Origin: a virus
Virus record (IMG/VR): IMGVR_UViG_3300045927_000145
Coordinates: 1-22,327 of that record
DNA length: 22,327 nucleotides
Reading direction: 5' to 3' (one strand)
The notes under the pieces are model-generated. The model saw only the letters and a program-made list of their open reading frames with translations. It ran no database searches and was not told the origin of the DNA. Positions 6,301-14,800 of the stretch are shown piece by piece (positions within the stretch are counted from its first letter, which is position 1; every line of letters begins with the position of its first letter). Both the position numbers and the translations under genes were made by a program.

Positions 6301-7336
6301 TGAAGGCCATGTCGGCCCGCTGCGCCGGGGTCCCGATGTGGGTGTTCAGAATCGTGATGTCCCGGCCGCCGGTCGCGTAGACGTGGTAGAGCGGCTCGGG
6401 GTACGGCGCCCCCGTGCACGTCCCGGTGCCGACCCCCGTGCAACACGGGAGCGGGGCTCCTGACCCGGTGCATGACGTGTTGTCGCGGCGTTCGCGCTCG
6501 AGGACGCCACCGATGATGATGTTCCCGGTCTGCTGGTCGCCCCCGGTGGCCTCGAACGTGATGCAGTACTTCGTGACGTGCTCGCAGTCGATGGCCTGGA
6601 TCAGGTTGAGGGAGCTGGTCCCTCGAATCCGCATCCCGATCTCTTGGTCGGCAACCTGAATCTTGGAGATGAGCGCGTTCTGAGCGTTGACCAGGTCGAG
6701 CCCCGTGCTACCCGCCAGCGGCCCGTTGAAGATGTTCAGGTTCGAGATCTCCAGCTTGGCGCCGGCGGCGACCTGGAACCCGGTGGTGGCGATATCGTTC
6801 ATGTTGAGGCTGCAGCCGGTGACAGCCTTCGCTCGTGCGCCCACACCGCCCGCAGGCGCGTAGGTCAGAAGCGTTCCGGACACGTTAGCCTTGAACCCGC
6901 TGCCGTCCCCGAAGCACTTGACCGTCACGCCGTCAGGGATCGTGAGCGGGTTGACCGTGTACATCCCTCGGACGTGGAGCTCGCGCTCGGGTCCCGAGGC
7001 CGCAGCGTCGAGCGCCGCTTGGATCGCGGTCGTGTTCTGCGCGACGGTCCGAGCATCGTGCGCGCCGCTCTGCCATTGCATGTGGCGCACGTCCCAGGGG
7101 TCCGAACAATAGGTCCACTTCAGCGTGGTCGGGTCGCAGCAATACGTCTCTCCGGCTCCATCGCCGCTCGCGACCTGGAGCGCATACTTCGAGTTGCCGC
7201 ATCCGAGTTGACACGGTGCGGTGCCGCACTTGGTATCCGGGGAGTCGATGACCGAGACGACCGGGCCCGTCCCTTGGGCCCTGGCCGGTAGCGCGAGCCA
7301 TGCGAGTACCGTGAGGAGCAAGACAGCGCGCCGCAT
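3329..7336 (-). CDS. Large beta-helix tail fibre / depolymerase-like protein with signal peptide (1335 aa)
   Basis: The ATG at 7336 overlaps the stop of the preceding gene (TGATG); an upstream in-frame ATG at 7402 lies inside that gene. Residues 1-20 look like a Sec signal peptide (MRRAVLLLTVLAWLALPARA, with cleavage after ARA). A Cys-rich segment follows (37-77). From about 90 there is a right-handed beta-helix of the pectate-lyase 3 type: GAHDARTVAQNTTAIQAALD, then PDGVTVKCFGDGSG and many short beta rungs to about 470. The middle is beta-rich, and further Cys-rich blocks occur near 830-960. A LPDLSGTVVVS motif follows, and the C-terminal 110 residues form a beta sandwich (TSLTCTITGSATTCTDL). 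Beta helices of this kind in phages are receptor-binding spikes or polysaccharide depolymerases; no catalytic residues could be assigned. Its place after the hub fits a fibre. Confidence 0.75.
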   Translation of the reverse strand: MRRAVLLLTVLAWLALPARAQGTGPVVSVIDSPDTKCGTAPCQLGCGNSKYALQVASGDGAGETYCCDPTTLKWTYCSDPWDVRHMQWQSGAHDARTVAQNTTAIQAALDAAASGPERELHVRGMYTVNPLTIPDGVTVKCFGDGSGFKANVSGTLLTYAPAGGVGARAKAVTGCSLNMNDIATTGFQVAAGAKLEISNLNIFNGPLAGSTGLDLVNAQNALISKIQVADQEIGMRIRGTSSLNLIQAIDCEHVTKYCITFEATGGDQQTGNIIIGGVLERERRDNTSCTGSGAPLPCCTGVGTGTCTGAPYPEPLYHVYATGGRDITILNTHIGTPAQRADMAFIGPGGTTLPVGQDGVNGVTLIDVSYAMTAQNASAECLGLDNPYDCCTGAGTGCVQDYDTSGDCGLYFDGAVQASVYSPFVQGGNTRCYVEAEAASSTVVTVYDPKFQTGDSYVRGTVIERVTTSTGEVRTYIGDAEKTRIAASDNTVWDSNVNLRSTAASHWFRCQTGDGFSCGMRFMSTTGGDRLLWTLERDNNATADLTLTSYDNSGGNATEVMRWARDGAGDRRGQVTMGIPTIKFGYASASEATAICFDDDNLTDPCWTWNPATNRTRYDGGILELNAANQFRGIATGNAAGTNEWGLINDSGMDGARDFNIWNNYEQATPVNVVNFDDSTSASTHSVGTTSLGRATTFFTGVFVDWINQERRSDGYTDIATALADLPSTDGLLRVDSDENDTTAFVDTNPATASTGKQDALVADMRDGKNRVLSSADQPHCGSGNNCTMAQVPFQRWVRLDDPTKAYSDSDTDGTLDGGAIGEWSAFQDIGSCETTTSTACNADGDCPSEKCVVGYCSTTTATRCKTAVQCPAGESCVRCPVSGGSCTAAWDRLDEYKNMPNIGGSHYKGGKDAAGDNSWIVGGGCNIGESFCSGDGSKRCLVDGDCGADGPCFFAQTVCSGPLIDAVGVETDSSTGTAGETRDRPIFGVHMGGVAIYEPLTPPVNTFTYGSALTIFAGQPNDMTQFGWNRPVFLVPWDGGIYTDGGSMFGNKLAWPHPRGSHRYPAFQLAAHHDVGSTDPAIGIFGSSNAGAFAQSPLLEIYDKSFCPTRGAPCVFWDYLPGEDVQVRKSFSFQADSTLWLGSYDEDDGAGQRICFKGVEPDGATGGYTEITDNDEICMLTRLPTADRNAYLPDLSGTVVVSANDPAPRPCTTWFPGHFDPAENATRYVSINGSATLFAVETNAQSLTPAALEAHQLRVEVDAAPTGSETWVVTLMDNTSATSLTCTITGSATTCTDLTHVPAIAASRKVDIKVVGSASVAAAGTMLVSFCMSP
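4457..4561 (-). other. Second cysteine-rich block in the beta-helix protein
   Basis: Thirty-five residues carry six Cys (CSGDGSKRCLVDGDCGADGP within it). The C-x7-C-x5-C spacing and the DGDC core echo the block at 4676-4840, so the two are probably related modules. Confidence 0.6.
4676..4840 (-). other. Cysteine-rich block (EGF/EB-like) in the beta-helix protein
   Basis: Fifty-five residues carry ten Cys: CETTTSTACNADGDCPSEKC is followed by a second unit, CKTAVQCPAGESCVRCP. The alternating C-x5-C-x4-C pattern with GDCP and AGESC resembles the small disulfide-knotted repeats of exported bacterial proteins. It is rare in proteins that fold in the cytoplasm. Confidence 0.65.
6143..6196 (-). repeat. 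Cys motif copy 2 (C-x8-CC-TGAGTG-C)
   Basis: This segment encodes CLGLDNPYDCCTGAGTGC, the partner of the copy at 6416-6472 with the same Cys spacing except for one residue before the last Cys. Both copies lie inside the beta-helix region. Confidence 0.7.
6416..6472 (-). repeat. Cys motif copy 1 (C-x8-CC-TGxGTGT-C)
   Basis: This segment of the beta-helix protein encodes CTGSGAPLPCCTGVGTGTC. A second, similar copy lies about 275 nt downstream at 6143-6196. The four Cys and the TGxGTG core suggest a small disulfide-bonded loop projecting from the helix. Confidence 0.7.
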
Positions 7337-8130
7337 CAGAAGGGCCCTCCGCCGACCAAGAACGGCTGCCAGCGGTACACGTCGTCGTAGCCCCTCAGGC
7401 ACTTCCGCTGTTCACCTTGACGGCCGCTCCCCTCAGGCGGGCGAATGATGGCGAGTGCATCCCGCCACAAGTAGCTGGGGGCGGGGAGCTCGTCCTCGTG
7501 GCTCACGATGAGGACAGCCGCCTCGGGAGCCGCACCGGGCGGGGGCGCTTGCATCGGCGGTACCGGAGGGGCCGCGAGCGTTGCCCAGCGCCAGGCGCGC
7601 CGCGGGACCGTGATGGCGGTCGCCGCCGTACGAATATGCAGGCGCGCGACGCTGATGTTCATCCGCGATTGGAAACTGAGCCACTTGTACTGGCCGCGCC
7701 ACGCGCGCACGTCCTGCACGATCTCGACCGGACGATCGGCGGGCTTGGTCGTCCCGACCCCGGTCTCGCCGACGACGTAACCCGCTTCGCTGTTCGTGTC
7801 GTTGATCAGGAGCCTGGTGTCGTGCAGATAGCCGAAGATCGGACCGACCTGGAAGTCGTTGAGAATCGCTTCGATCGAGTGCAGCAGGCGAATCCAGAGG
7901 ACATCGGCCCAGGGCGGTATCCAGTACTCGAACCAGCTGTCGCCAACGACCGTTTCCTCCGGCCGATACCAGGTGTCTGGAACGGGGTTCTCGACGAGAA
8001 GGTCGATCTCCGGTGTCACGGCTGGACGGTTGCGCAGCTCGCTTTGGCGCTGGAGGACGACCTGCCACCAGCGCGGATCCATTTCCGTGCCCGGGCGGCG
8101 GTGCTGCTTCTTCCACTCGACCCAGGTCAT
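7336..8130 (-). CDS. Unrecognised minor tail protein, Trp-rich (264 aa)
   Basis: The start is the ATG at 8130, which overlaps the preceding stop as ATGA. A longer frame up to 8667 is out of phase with the preceding gene and rejected. I do not recognise the family. The protein is rich in aromatic residues, with about 15 Trp (for example MTWVEWKKQH, DPRWWQVVLQ, DSWFEYWIPPWADVLW, RRAWRWATL). It has a proline-rich linker near 198-212 (PPVPPMQAPPPGAAP) and no membrane segment. Between the hub and the beta-helix fibre, with coupling on both sides, it is most simply a minor tail or fibre-attachment protein. That assignment rests on position only. Confidence 0.5.
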   Translation of the reverse strand: MTWVEWKKQHRRPGTEMDPRWWQVVLQRQSELRNRPAVTPEIDLLVENPVPDTWYRPEETVVGDSWFEYWIPPWADVLWIRLLHSIEAILNDFQVGPIFGYLHDTRLLINDTNSEAGYVVGETGVGTTKPADRPVEIVQDVRAWRGQYKWLSFQSRMNISVARLHIRTAATAITVPRRAWRWATLAAPPVPPMQAPPPGAAPEAAVLIVSHEDELPAPSYLWRDALAIIRPPEGSGRQGEQRKCLRGYDDVYRWQPFLVGGGPF

Positions 8131-8612
8131 GCTTCCCGCCTGAGCTGTGTGGCGCCGCCGTTGTAGCGCACGTGGAGAGTTCCGCCTCCACTGACCATCT
8201 TCAGTTGTGTCTCGAGGCTCGAGAGTCCGATCGCAGCCTTGACATGCGCGTCCGGGATGATCACCGAAATGGTCGTGCCAGGAGCCGCCACGACGATGTC
8301 TATGGATTCGACGTACGCCCCTGATCCGAGTCGGACCTGGACCTTCCCCGTCCCGCCACCGGTCACCCAGGCCTCGAAGCGGACCTCGAGCAGGACCTCT
8401 CCCTGGAGCGTGGCGACCGCGGGCGGTATCGGAGCCTCCTGGTTGACCTTCGTGACGTAGGCCGCCCCGGCCTCCGTGACCTCGGCGAAGTTGTAGGCGA
8501 GCTGCTGGGTGATCAGCGCCTCCTGGTTGTTGTGCAGGTCGTCGAGGTAGGCCTCGATCACTGGGTTGTTGCCGACGAGCGCCGCGAGGTCGACCCACGG
8601 GAGGGCGCTCAT
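8127..8612 (-). CDS. Unrecognised minor tail protein, beta-rich (161 aa)
   Basis: The ATG at 8612 overlaps the stop of the hub gene (ATGA), and its own stop overlaps the next start in the same way. The first 60 residues look helical (VIEAYLDDLHNNQEALITQQ). The rest looks like a beta sandwich with alternating hydrophobic strands (EVLLEVRFEAWVTGGG, KVQVRLGSGAYVESIDIVV, TTISVIIPDAHV). No family is recognised. A helical N-terminus and a beta-rich C-terminus just after the tail hub would suit a tip accessory or fibre-adaptor subunit, but this is inference from position. Confidence 0.5.
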   Translation of the reverse strand: MSALPWVDLAALVGNNPVIEAYLDDLHNNQEALITQQLAYNFAEVTEAGAAYVTKVNQEAPIPPAVATLQGEVLLEVRFEAWVTGGGTGKVQVRLGSGAYVESIDIVVAAPGTTISVIIPDAHVKAAIGLSSLETQLKMVSGGGTLHVRYNGGATQLRREA

Positions 8613-10873
8613 GGCGGCACCGTGTAGGGCAGGGACCCGTCAGCGAAGCCGCTCTCGTCCGGTGCAACGAAACAGAACTCGCGTTGCCCTTCGGTCGCCG
8701 TGTCGTAGGTGACGCCCGCCAGGCTATTCGGTCCGACGATCGCCGGTCTGTTGAGCGTGCGGCGCTCGCGGATACGAAGTCGAACCACGCCGCGCGCCAG
8801 GTCCTGGGCGACCCGGACCATGTGGAATGTTCGCGGCGTGGTCTGCCTGGTTCCAGCTTGCAGGTCGGGGATGCTCCTGATGAGCACCGTGACCGTGTTG
8901 AGCAGGGATACGTCTTTGTACTTCAGAAACGCATCGATCTCGATCGGCGTCGAGGGGTTGGCGAGCTCCAGGAGGATGCGAGTCGCCGCCTTGCGGGCGA
9001 TGGTCTCTCCGTTCAGGTCAGGGAAGCCGAGCCGGCCGGTTCGCAGCCCACGCGTCTCGAGCTTGATCGGCTCCGACTTCCCGAAGGCGTCGACGCTATC
9101 GTCGTCCACAGCCGCCGGCAGCTGCCGGTCGTATTCGTTCTCCGCCGCGTTCCAGTCCGAGCCGAAGGTGACGCTGTTCACGGCGTCCGCGAACGAGCGC
9201 GACCACTTCGGCCGGTAGTCCTGGGAGACCCACTCCTCACCGATTGCGATGTTGGTCGGCGGCACCCGGAACAGCTTGTCGAGGCTCCACCGGCCCAACG
9301 AATCGACCACCGGACGGAGTCCGAACGATCGCAAGAGCTCCTCGACCCACTCCCGGACGTTGTCGATCGAGTCCGACTCCACGAACAACGCGGCATCGCC
9401 GGACGTAGCGCGGCCAGCGTTGTCGAAGGCCGGATGGGGCCAATACGCCGCGAGAATGTTCTCGGCGTGGTCGATGTTCATGAAGTCGACGTCGATCCCG
9501 AGACCATCACCGTCGCCGGCGTCGTAGGGACCGTTCGGCGCGGAGTCGAATGGACCCTCGAGGATCGGCCCGGGGCCCGCGTCGACCCAGACCGTGCTCG
9601 CCGTGCCTCCGGTGTTGTTGTGGATCTGGACCGAGAGCCCGTCGCCGCCGGGGAATCCTGGATCCCAGCGGAAGACGATTGTCGCGCGTCGGACGTCGAC
9701 CCCGAGGTCGAAAGCATGGAGCGTCGCGCTTCCTGTCCAGACGGTCCCCGTCCCGTCGTCGTCTAGGTGCACATTCTGGGTCGAGTTGCTAACGAGAATC
9801 CCGAGGCCATCGGCGAACGTAGCTCCGGCCTTCGCGAGCACGGTGAGCCGATACCACTTGCCCGGCGTCAAGACCGCCCCGAAGGCGCGGGAGATGCTGA
9901 GAGTCCCGGCGACCGTGCGGACCATCTTCACCGCCGAGAAGCCGCAAACGTGCTCGATGTCCTCGCGCGCGATCGTGCCCGCTCCGATGTTCTCCACCCA
10001 GCCGTCAAGGTTCGTGTCCGAGATCCAGTCCTCGAGGAAGGGGTTGCTGCCGACCGCGGCCGGCGTCGACGCCCCGGCTGCGTCTGTCGTAGTGAGCGTC
10101 CGCAGCGCGAGCTCGCCGACCCCGCCGCGCAGGACCCACACCGCCGTGATGCTCGTGTTGCCCGTCACCGGGAAGACATATGGGGACTGGCCCACCCCGA
10201 AGACGCGCCGCTCGACGCCCGTCAGGGCCCACTTCTCTCCGACGATCGCCTTGGCCCCATACCTGACGATCTCCTGGAGTTTCGCGTCCGTGTCCGAGAG
10301 GAGCGCGTAACCGCTCGCCGGCCAGTCCGATGGATCTCCGGAGAGAACGATCGTCGTCGCCAGGACGTCAAGGCCGGAGGGTTGGGTCTCCGTGTCGAGG
10401 CTCAAGCTTCCGCCGGAGACGGATTCGAACAATCCAGCGGACATCGCCGCGAGCACGTTCCCGAGGACGAATCGGTAGCCGCCGCCGTGCCGGCCCTGGA
10501 CCTCGTAGTCCTCGAGCACCAGCTGTTGGCCCGGCCACTCAGCCTCGGGCGTTCCCCGGAATCCGGCGCGCATGACCACGGTGGCCCGCGCCAGGCCCGC
10601 GCTGTCGTGGTCCTTGAGCCAGGCCGTCACCGTCTCGTCGAGATCCGGGGCCCAGAACGACTGCCCACCCACCTGCAGCCGCCCGGTCTTCGCGTCGTAG
10701 GTAGAGCCGTCCTCGGCTTCCGGCATAGCTCCGGAGAACACGGTCCAGCCGGGAGGATGCGAGAGCCCCGCTGCGCTCCGGTCCGTGACGAATCGGGTCT
10801 CGAGGTTCGGGAAGTCGTACGCGACGACGACGTCCTTGCCCGTGAGCTTGTCGCGCTGGGTGAGGTAGCTCAT
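8609..10873 (-). CDS. Tail hub / tail-tip protein with an apparent jelly-roll insertion (754 aa)
   Basis: The gene follows the distal-tail-like gene with an ATGA overlap. Residues 1-260 and 445-730 look like the two halves of a phage tail hub. The second half has the typical NGPYDAGDGDGLGIDVDFMN stretch (447-466), a helix VREWVEELLRSFGLRPVVDS, and a beta-rich domain ending in VVRLRIRERRTLN. Between them, about 275-437 looks like a carbohydrate-binding (CBM4/9-type) jelly roll: NPFLEDWISDTNLDGWVENI, then LTPGKWYRLTVLAKAG and further strands. The hub caps the tail tube at the tip and attaches fibres, and a sugar-binding insert would point at the cell surface. Assignment rests on remembered family patterns and gene order, so the hub role is likely but not proven. 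Confidence 0.7.
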   Translation of the reverse strand: MSYLTQRDKLTGKDVVVAYDFPNLETRFVTDRSAAGLSHPPGWTVFSGAMPEAEDGSTYDAKTGRLQVGGQSFWAPDLDETVTAWLKDHDSAGLARATVVMRAGFRGTPEAEWPGQQLVLEDYEVQGRHGGGYRFVLGNVLAAMSAGLFESVSGGSLSLDTETQPSGLDVLATTIVLSGDPSDWPASGYALLSDTDAKLQEIVRYGAKAIVGEKWALTGVERRVFGVGQSPYVFPVTGNTSITAVWVLRGGVGELALRTLTTTDAAGASTPAAVGSNPFLEDWISDTNLDGWVENIGAGTIAREDIEHVCGFSAVKMVRTVAGTLSISRAFGAVLTPGKWYRLTVLAKAGATFADGLGILVSNSTQNVHLDDDGTGTVWTGSATLHAFDLGVDVRRATIVFRWDPGFPGGDGLSVQIHNNTGGTASTVWVDAGPGPILEGPFDSAPNGPYDAGDGDGLGIDVDFMNIDHAENILAAYWPHPAFDNAGRATSGDAALFVESDSIDNVREWVEELLRSFGLRPVVDSLGRWSLDKLFRVPPTNIAIGEEWVSQDYRPKWSRSFADAVNSVTFGSDWNAAENEYDRQLPAAVDDDSVDAFGKSEPIKLETRGLRTGRLGFPDLNGETIARKAATRILLELANPSTPIEIDAFLKYKDVSLLNTVTVLIRSIPDLQAGTRQTTPRTFHMVRVAQDLARGVVRLRIRERRTLNRPAIVGPNSLAGVTYDTATEGQREFCFVAPDESGFADGSLPYTVPP

Positions 10874-11820
10874 GGCACCTCACCGTTGACGTTGAACCGG
10901 TAGTCATAGTGCCGGTACTCGACTCCGGGCCGGATGTCGACGCGCAGCTGGTCGTCGTGGAAGGCGTGGGTGTAGTGGTGTGCGTCGTTGGTCGAGCGGT
11001 CACGATCGACCCAGAGGACGACTCGACCAACGTACGGGCTCCCGAGCCACGCCGAGAAGCGCTTCGCGCCGGGGTCGATCGTGCCGTGGTTCACGAGCAC
11101 GTTCCGCAGGCTCAGATCGAGCCTCGTCTGCGCGGCGGTGAACCTCACGACCTCCGCTACCTTGTTGCCCATGTTGACCGCGACGCCGGTCTGCACCCGG
11201 TCGCTGACCTCACGGAAGCCCTTGTCCACCAGGTCGAAGACCGCACCGACGTAGACGCGGTCCCAGTAGGCGTTCGAGGCGGCGTTATAGCCCGCCACGG
11301 CGATGTCGTAGGTCAGGATGACGTCCACCCAGGCCGCGGAGGCATGGATCGTCTCGGCAGCGACCCGGAGGTACCAGGGGCCCGCGCCGGCGACGATCGA
11401 ACGGCTGGCCGCAGGGGCGAGCAAGACGCCGCTTCCTGGAGCCGACGTCCCGCCGGAATACTGCTCGATTGCGATCGACGCGTTGTCGAGCGCGCGCTGG
11501 TCCACGCCCTTGAGGAGCGCGGCCGCCGCGATCTCTCCGCTCCCGTAGAGCTTCAGGAATCCAACCGCATCGGCGGCGGCCGTGCGCTGACGCAACACCG
11601 CCTTGCTCCCGCCCGCGCCGCTGAGGGTGTTCTGCCGGACGGATTGAGTCGATGGGAACCCGATCCCAGGGCTGTGGAACTCTGCGGTAGTGACCTCGAG
11701 GATCTCATTCGAGCCGAGCGAGTCGTCCCATCCCGTGGGCACGAAGGGACCCGGGGCATCGTCCTCGAAGCTGTGGTTGTCCAGCTCCTCGACGCCGTAC
11801 AGGATGAGCGGCCGCCCCAT
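10870..11820 (-). CDS. Distal tail protein-like, with N-terminal jelly-roll features (316 aa)
   Basis: The ATG at 11820 overlaps the tape measure stop (TGATG). Being the first gene after the tape measure is the usual place of the distal tail protein (Dit). The N-terminal half (about 12-200) resembles a CBM-type beta sandwich: LDNHSFEDDAPGPFVPTGWD is the common 'N-sFE...P-gW' opening, and AYWDRVYVGAVF looks like its closing strand. The C-terminal 110 residues (VAEVVRFTAAQTRLDLSLRN, then WLGSPYVGRVVLWVDRD and YRHYDYRFNVN) are a separate beta domain. No enzymatic residues are visible. A minor tail protein other than Dit is possible. Confidence 0.6.
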   Translation of the reverse strand: MGRPLILYGVEELDNHSFEDDAPGPFVPTGWDDSLGSNEILEVTTAEFHSPGIGFPSTQSVRQNTLSGAGGSKAVLRQRTAAADAVGFLKLYGSGEIAAAALLKGVDQRALDNASIAIEQYSGGTSAPGSGVLLAPAASRSIVAGAGPWYLRVAAETIHASAAWVDVILTYDIAVAGYNAASNAYWDRVYVGAVFDLVDKGFREVSDRVQTGVAVNMGNKVAEVVRFTAAQTRLDLSLRNVLVNHGTIDPGAKRFSAWLGSPYVGRVVLWVDRDRSTNDAHHYTHAFHDDQLRVDIRPGVEYRHYDYRFNVNGEVP

Positions 11821-14800
11821 CAGCTCCTCCCGGAGAACGGCGCGATGCGGCCGCGACGGATGAGCGCCTCGAGCTCCTCGGCGATCGCCTCGATGAACCG
11901 GCGCGGGATCTCCTCCGAGAGCACCGGGGCGGCATTGGTGAACGAGATCGCGACCTCGGGGCCGCGGTTCACCAGCGTCTCGATGGCGCGTACGATCGCG
12001 CGCTGTGACTCGACGCTCTCGCGGCCCGGACCGCCGGTGATCGTCAGGACCTCCGGAACTGGCGCGGCGACCGTCGCCCGCAAGCGGGAGATCTCGTCGC
12101 TGAAGTCCGGCGCCGACGGCGGCTCGAACCGTGAGCTGAGGTCAGCCAGGACGTCCTGGATATCGGTGAGTCCGAGGGTGCTCGCGACGTGGTCAGCAGC
12201 CGGCCCCTCCAGCGGCAGCACGGCCTCCTGGCGATCGTCCTCGCTGAGGTGGAACAGCCCCTCACGCCTGGTCAGCCCGCCCTCGCGCAGGCCGATTGCT
12301 CCACCACCGAGCGCGGCTCCGAAACCCGCGCCGGCGGCCGCAGCTCCTGGCGTGCCGGCGGAGACGAGGCCGAGGTGTGCCGCCGCGACCGCCGGGGCCG
12401 TCAGGTTGATCGGGAACGGCGCCGCGGACATCGAGGCGAACGTGTTCGCGAACGTGAGCCCGAAGGCCTTGCCGAACTCCGCGGTGGCCTCGCTCGCGAC
12501 GGTGGCGGCCGTCAGCTTGCCGACAACGAGCCGCCGCAGCCCCCACTCCAGGAGCAGGGCGATCGACTGTGCGGCGACGCCCTTGATGAGTCGGCCGAAG
12601 GATCCGGCAGCTTCCTGTCCGAAGACCACGGCCTGGCCCGCCCAATGGGACAGCGAGCTGATCCCCTGGTTGGCCAGGTCGCCGAAGTGCTCGCCGATCG
12701 TCTCGACGAAGAACTCGGAGTAGCCGATCAGCTCGTCGAAGAAGTCCTGCCACTGGTCCGTGGCCGGCGGCTCGGCGGCTTCCTGGGCGAGCCCGTTGAA
12801 CCTCTCGAAGGCCTCCAGGTCGAAATCCGGCGTCGTCGGCGCCTCGAACTCCCCTCCTTCGAAGCCCGGGATCGCGAGCGGCTCGAAATCCTCTCTCAGC
12901 GCCTTGAGAATGGTGACCCGGTCGATGAGCTTCTGGAGTCCCTCGCCGGCGGTACCGCCTGCGGTAGCGACCGCGTCGCCCATCGCGAGGATGTCGGGGC
13001 CGAGCGCCTCGAGAATCGACGACAGGTCCACGCCTTGCGCCACCGCGAGCTCGACCTGCGCGGTGAGATCTCTGGCGAACCGCTCCCCCATCGCCTCCGT
13101 TGCCAGGCCGAGCGATGCGAGGATCTTTTCGAGGTCCGCCTGGCCCTCGACGGCCTGCTGCGTGGCGGAGGCGAATCGCCTCTCCTCGTCGGCCGTCGAT
13201 GCGATCGCGGCCTTGAGCTTCGCGAGCTGCTGTTCGGTCGTCCCGCCCGCCGCGACGATCTCCGCCGCCAGCTCGGGGAACTGCGCGGTCAGCGACTGCA
13301 GCTCCTTGTCCGGGTCGACGAGCGCGACGGCCTTCTTGAGCCTTTCGAGCTGCTCGACCGTCGTCCCGCCAGCGGCAACAGACGTGGCGGCGAGCTCGGG
13401 GAACCGCTGGGAGAGAGCACGCAATTCGTTCTGGGCATGCAGTAGAGGCGCGGCGAAGGACTCAACCGCTTGTCGAGCTGCCTCAGCGGCATCCCGAACT
13501 TCCTTGGGCAAAAGGTCAGCGCCAGATGCAAAGGTTGGCGGCGTGCGAAGACCGGATGGGATCACGACCGTCTTGGTGCTCGCTTCCGCGATCCTCTTGA
13601 GCAACCCTTCGGCGGCCTCGAGCGCTAGAACCTGCTCGTTGGTGATGACCACCAAGCCCTTGTCCACAGCCTTGCGGAGGCTGGCGACCGATACCTCCAG
13701 CGAGTTGATCGAGCTGGGAAGCGGTGCCTTCTGTAGATCGCGCTCGAACATCTTCTCCAATGCGGCATCGATGCCCGAGAGCTGGGAGAACAGCCGACCG
13801 AGTCCGAAACTCAGCGCCCCGACAGTCGCGACGAGCCCCACCATGCCGGCCTTCTGCGCGAGCGTGGCCGACGTCCAAACCGTCGTGAGGCTCGTGGTCC
13901 TGGCCATCGCAACCGCGGCTGTGTCGTTCATCAGGGCGAGACGGAGCAGCGCAGCACTGAACGTTCCGGTGGCGGCGGAGGCCTGGCCGAAGAGCCTAAT
14001 GGTCGTCCCGGTAACGATGAGCAGCGGGCCCGTTGCGGCCACGACGGCGCCGACGCCGATGACGACATCCCTGGTGCCCTCGTCCATCTCGCCAAAGGCC
14101 TGGGCGAAGTCCGCCCCGAGATTGGCGACGCGCAGCAGTACCGGGGCGAGCTGCCCCCCCAGGTCGATCGCGACGTCGTTGATGCGTTGCCGAGCCAGCT
14201 GCAATTGGGCGGCGTTGGTCTCCGCGCGTTTCCCGAACTCGGTCTGGAGCGCCGTAGCCTCGGACCATGCGTCCGAGCCCTGCTGGAGCGCGGCGGTCAT
14301 CTGGTCCGCCGCGGCGCTCGAGCGGAGGAGAGCGTCACGGACGCGCACGTTCTCGAGCCCGAGCTGCTCGAGGACACCGAAGACGTTGCCTCCGCGTTCC
14401 TCGAGGGTGCCGAGACCCTCGATGAAGCGGCGCACGGCCTCTGCGGCGTCCTCCTCGAACAGGGTCCGGAACTCCTCGACCGAGAGCCCAGCGGTCTCCG
14501 CGAAGGTCCGGAGCCGCTCGTCCCCGGTCCGGACCGACTTGGCGATCTCGATGAACGTGCGGCTGACCGCGGTCCCGCCCGCCTCGGCCTCGACCCCGAC
14601 GCTCGCGAGCGCGGCCGCGTAGGCCAGGACGTCGGCCTCGCTCAGGTTCAGCTGGCGGCCGGCACCGGCGATCCGGAGGCCCATCTCGAGGATCTCGCCT
14701 TCCGTCGCGGCGAACTTGTTCCCCAGCTCGACGATGGTCGACGCCAGGCGCTCACTATCGGAGATGGACGTCCCCATGATGTTCGAGAAGCGCGCCAGCC

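Noticed and set aside
7336-8667. 443-residue version of the Trp-rich protein
   Set aside because: The first 179 residues are the shadow of the preceding gene; the ATG at 8130 couples by ATGA.
10909-12723. Long plus-strand open frame (604 codons) opposite the tape measure and distal tail genes
   Set aside because: It is antisense to well-supported genes, and its protein is Arg/Ala/Ser-rich and non-globular, as expected for the complementary frame of GC-rich DNA.
12760-14622. Long plus-strand open frame (620 codons) within the tape measure gene
   Set aside because: It is a Ser/Ala-rich shadow of the tape measure coding strand with no recognisable domain.
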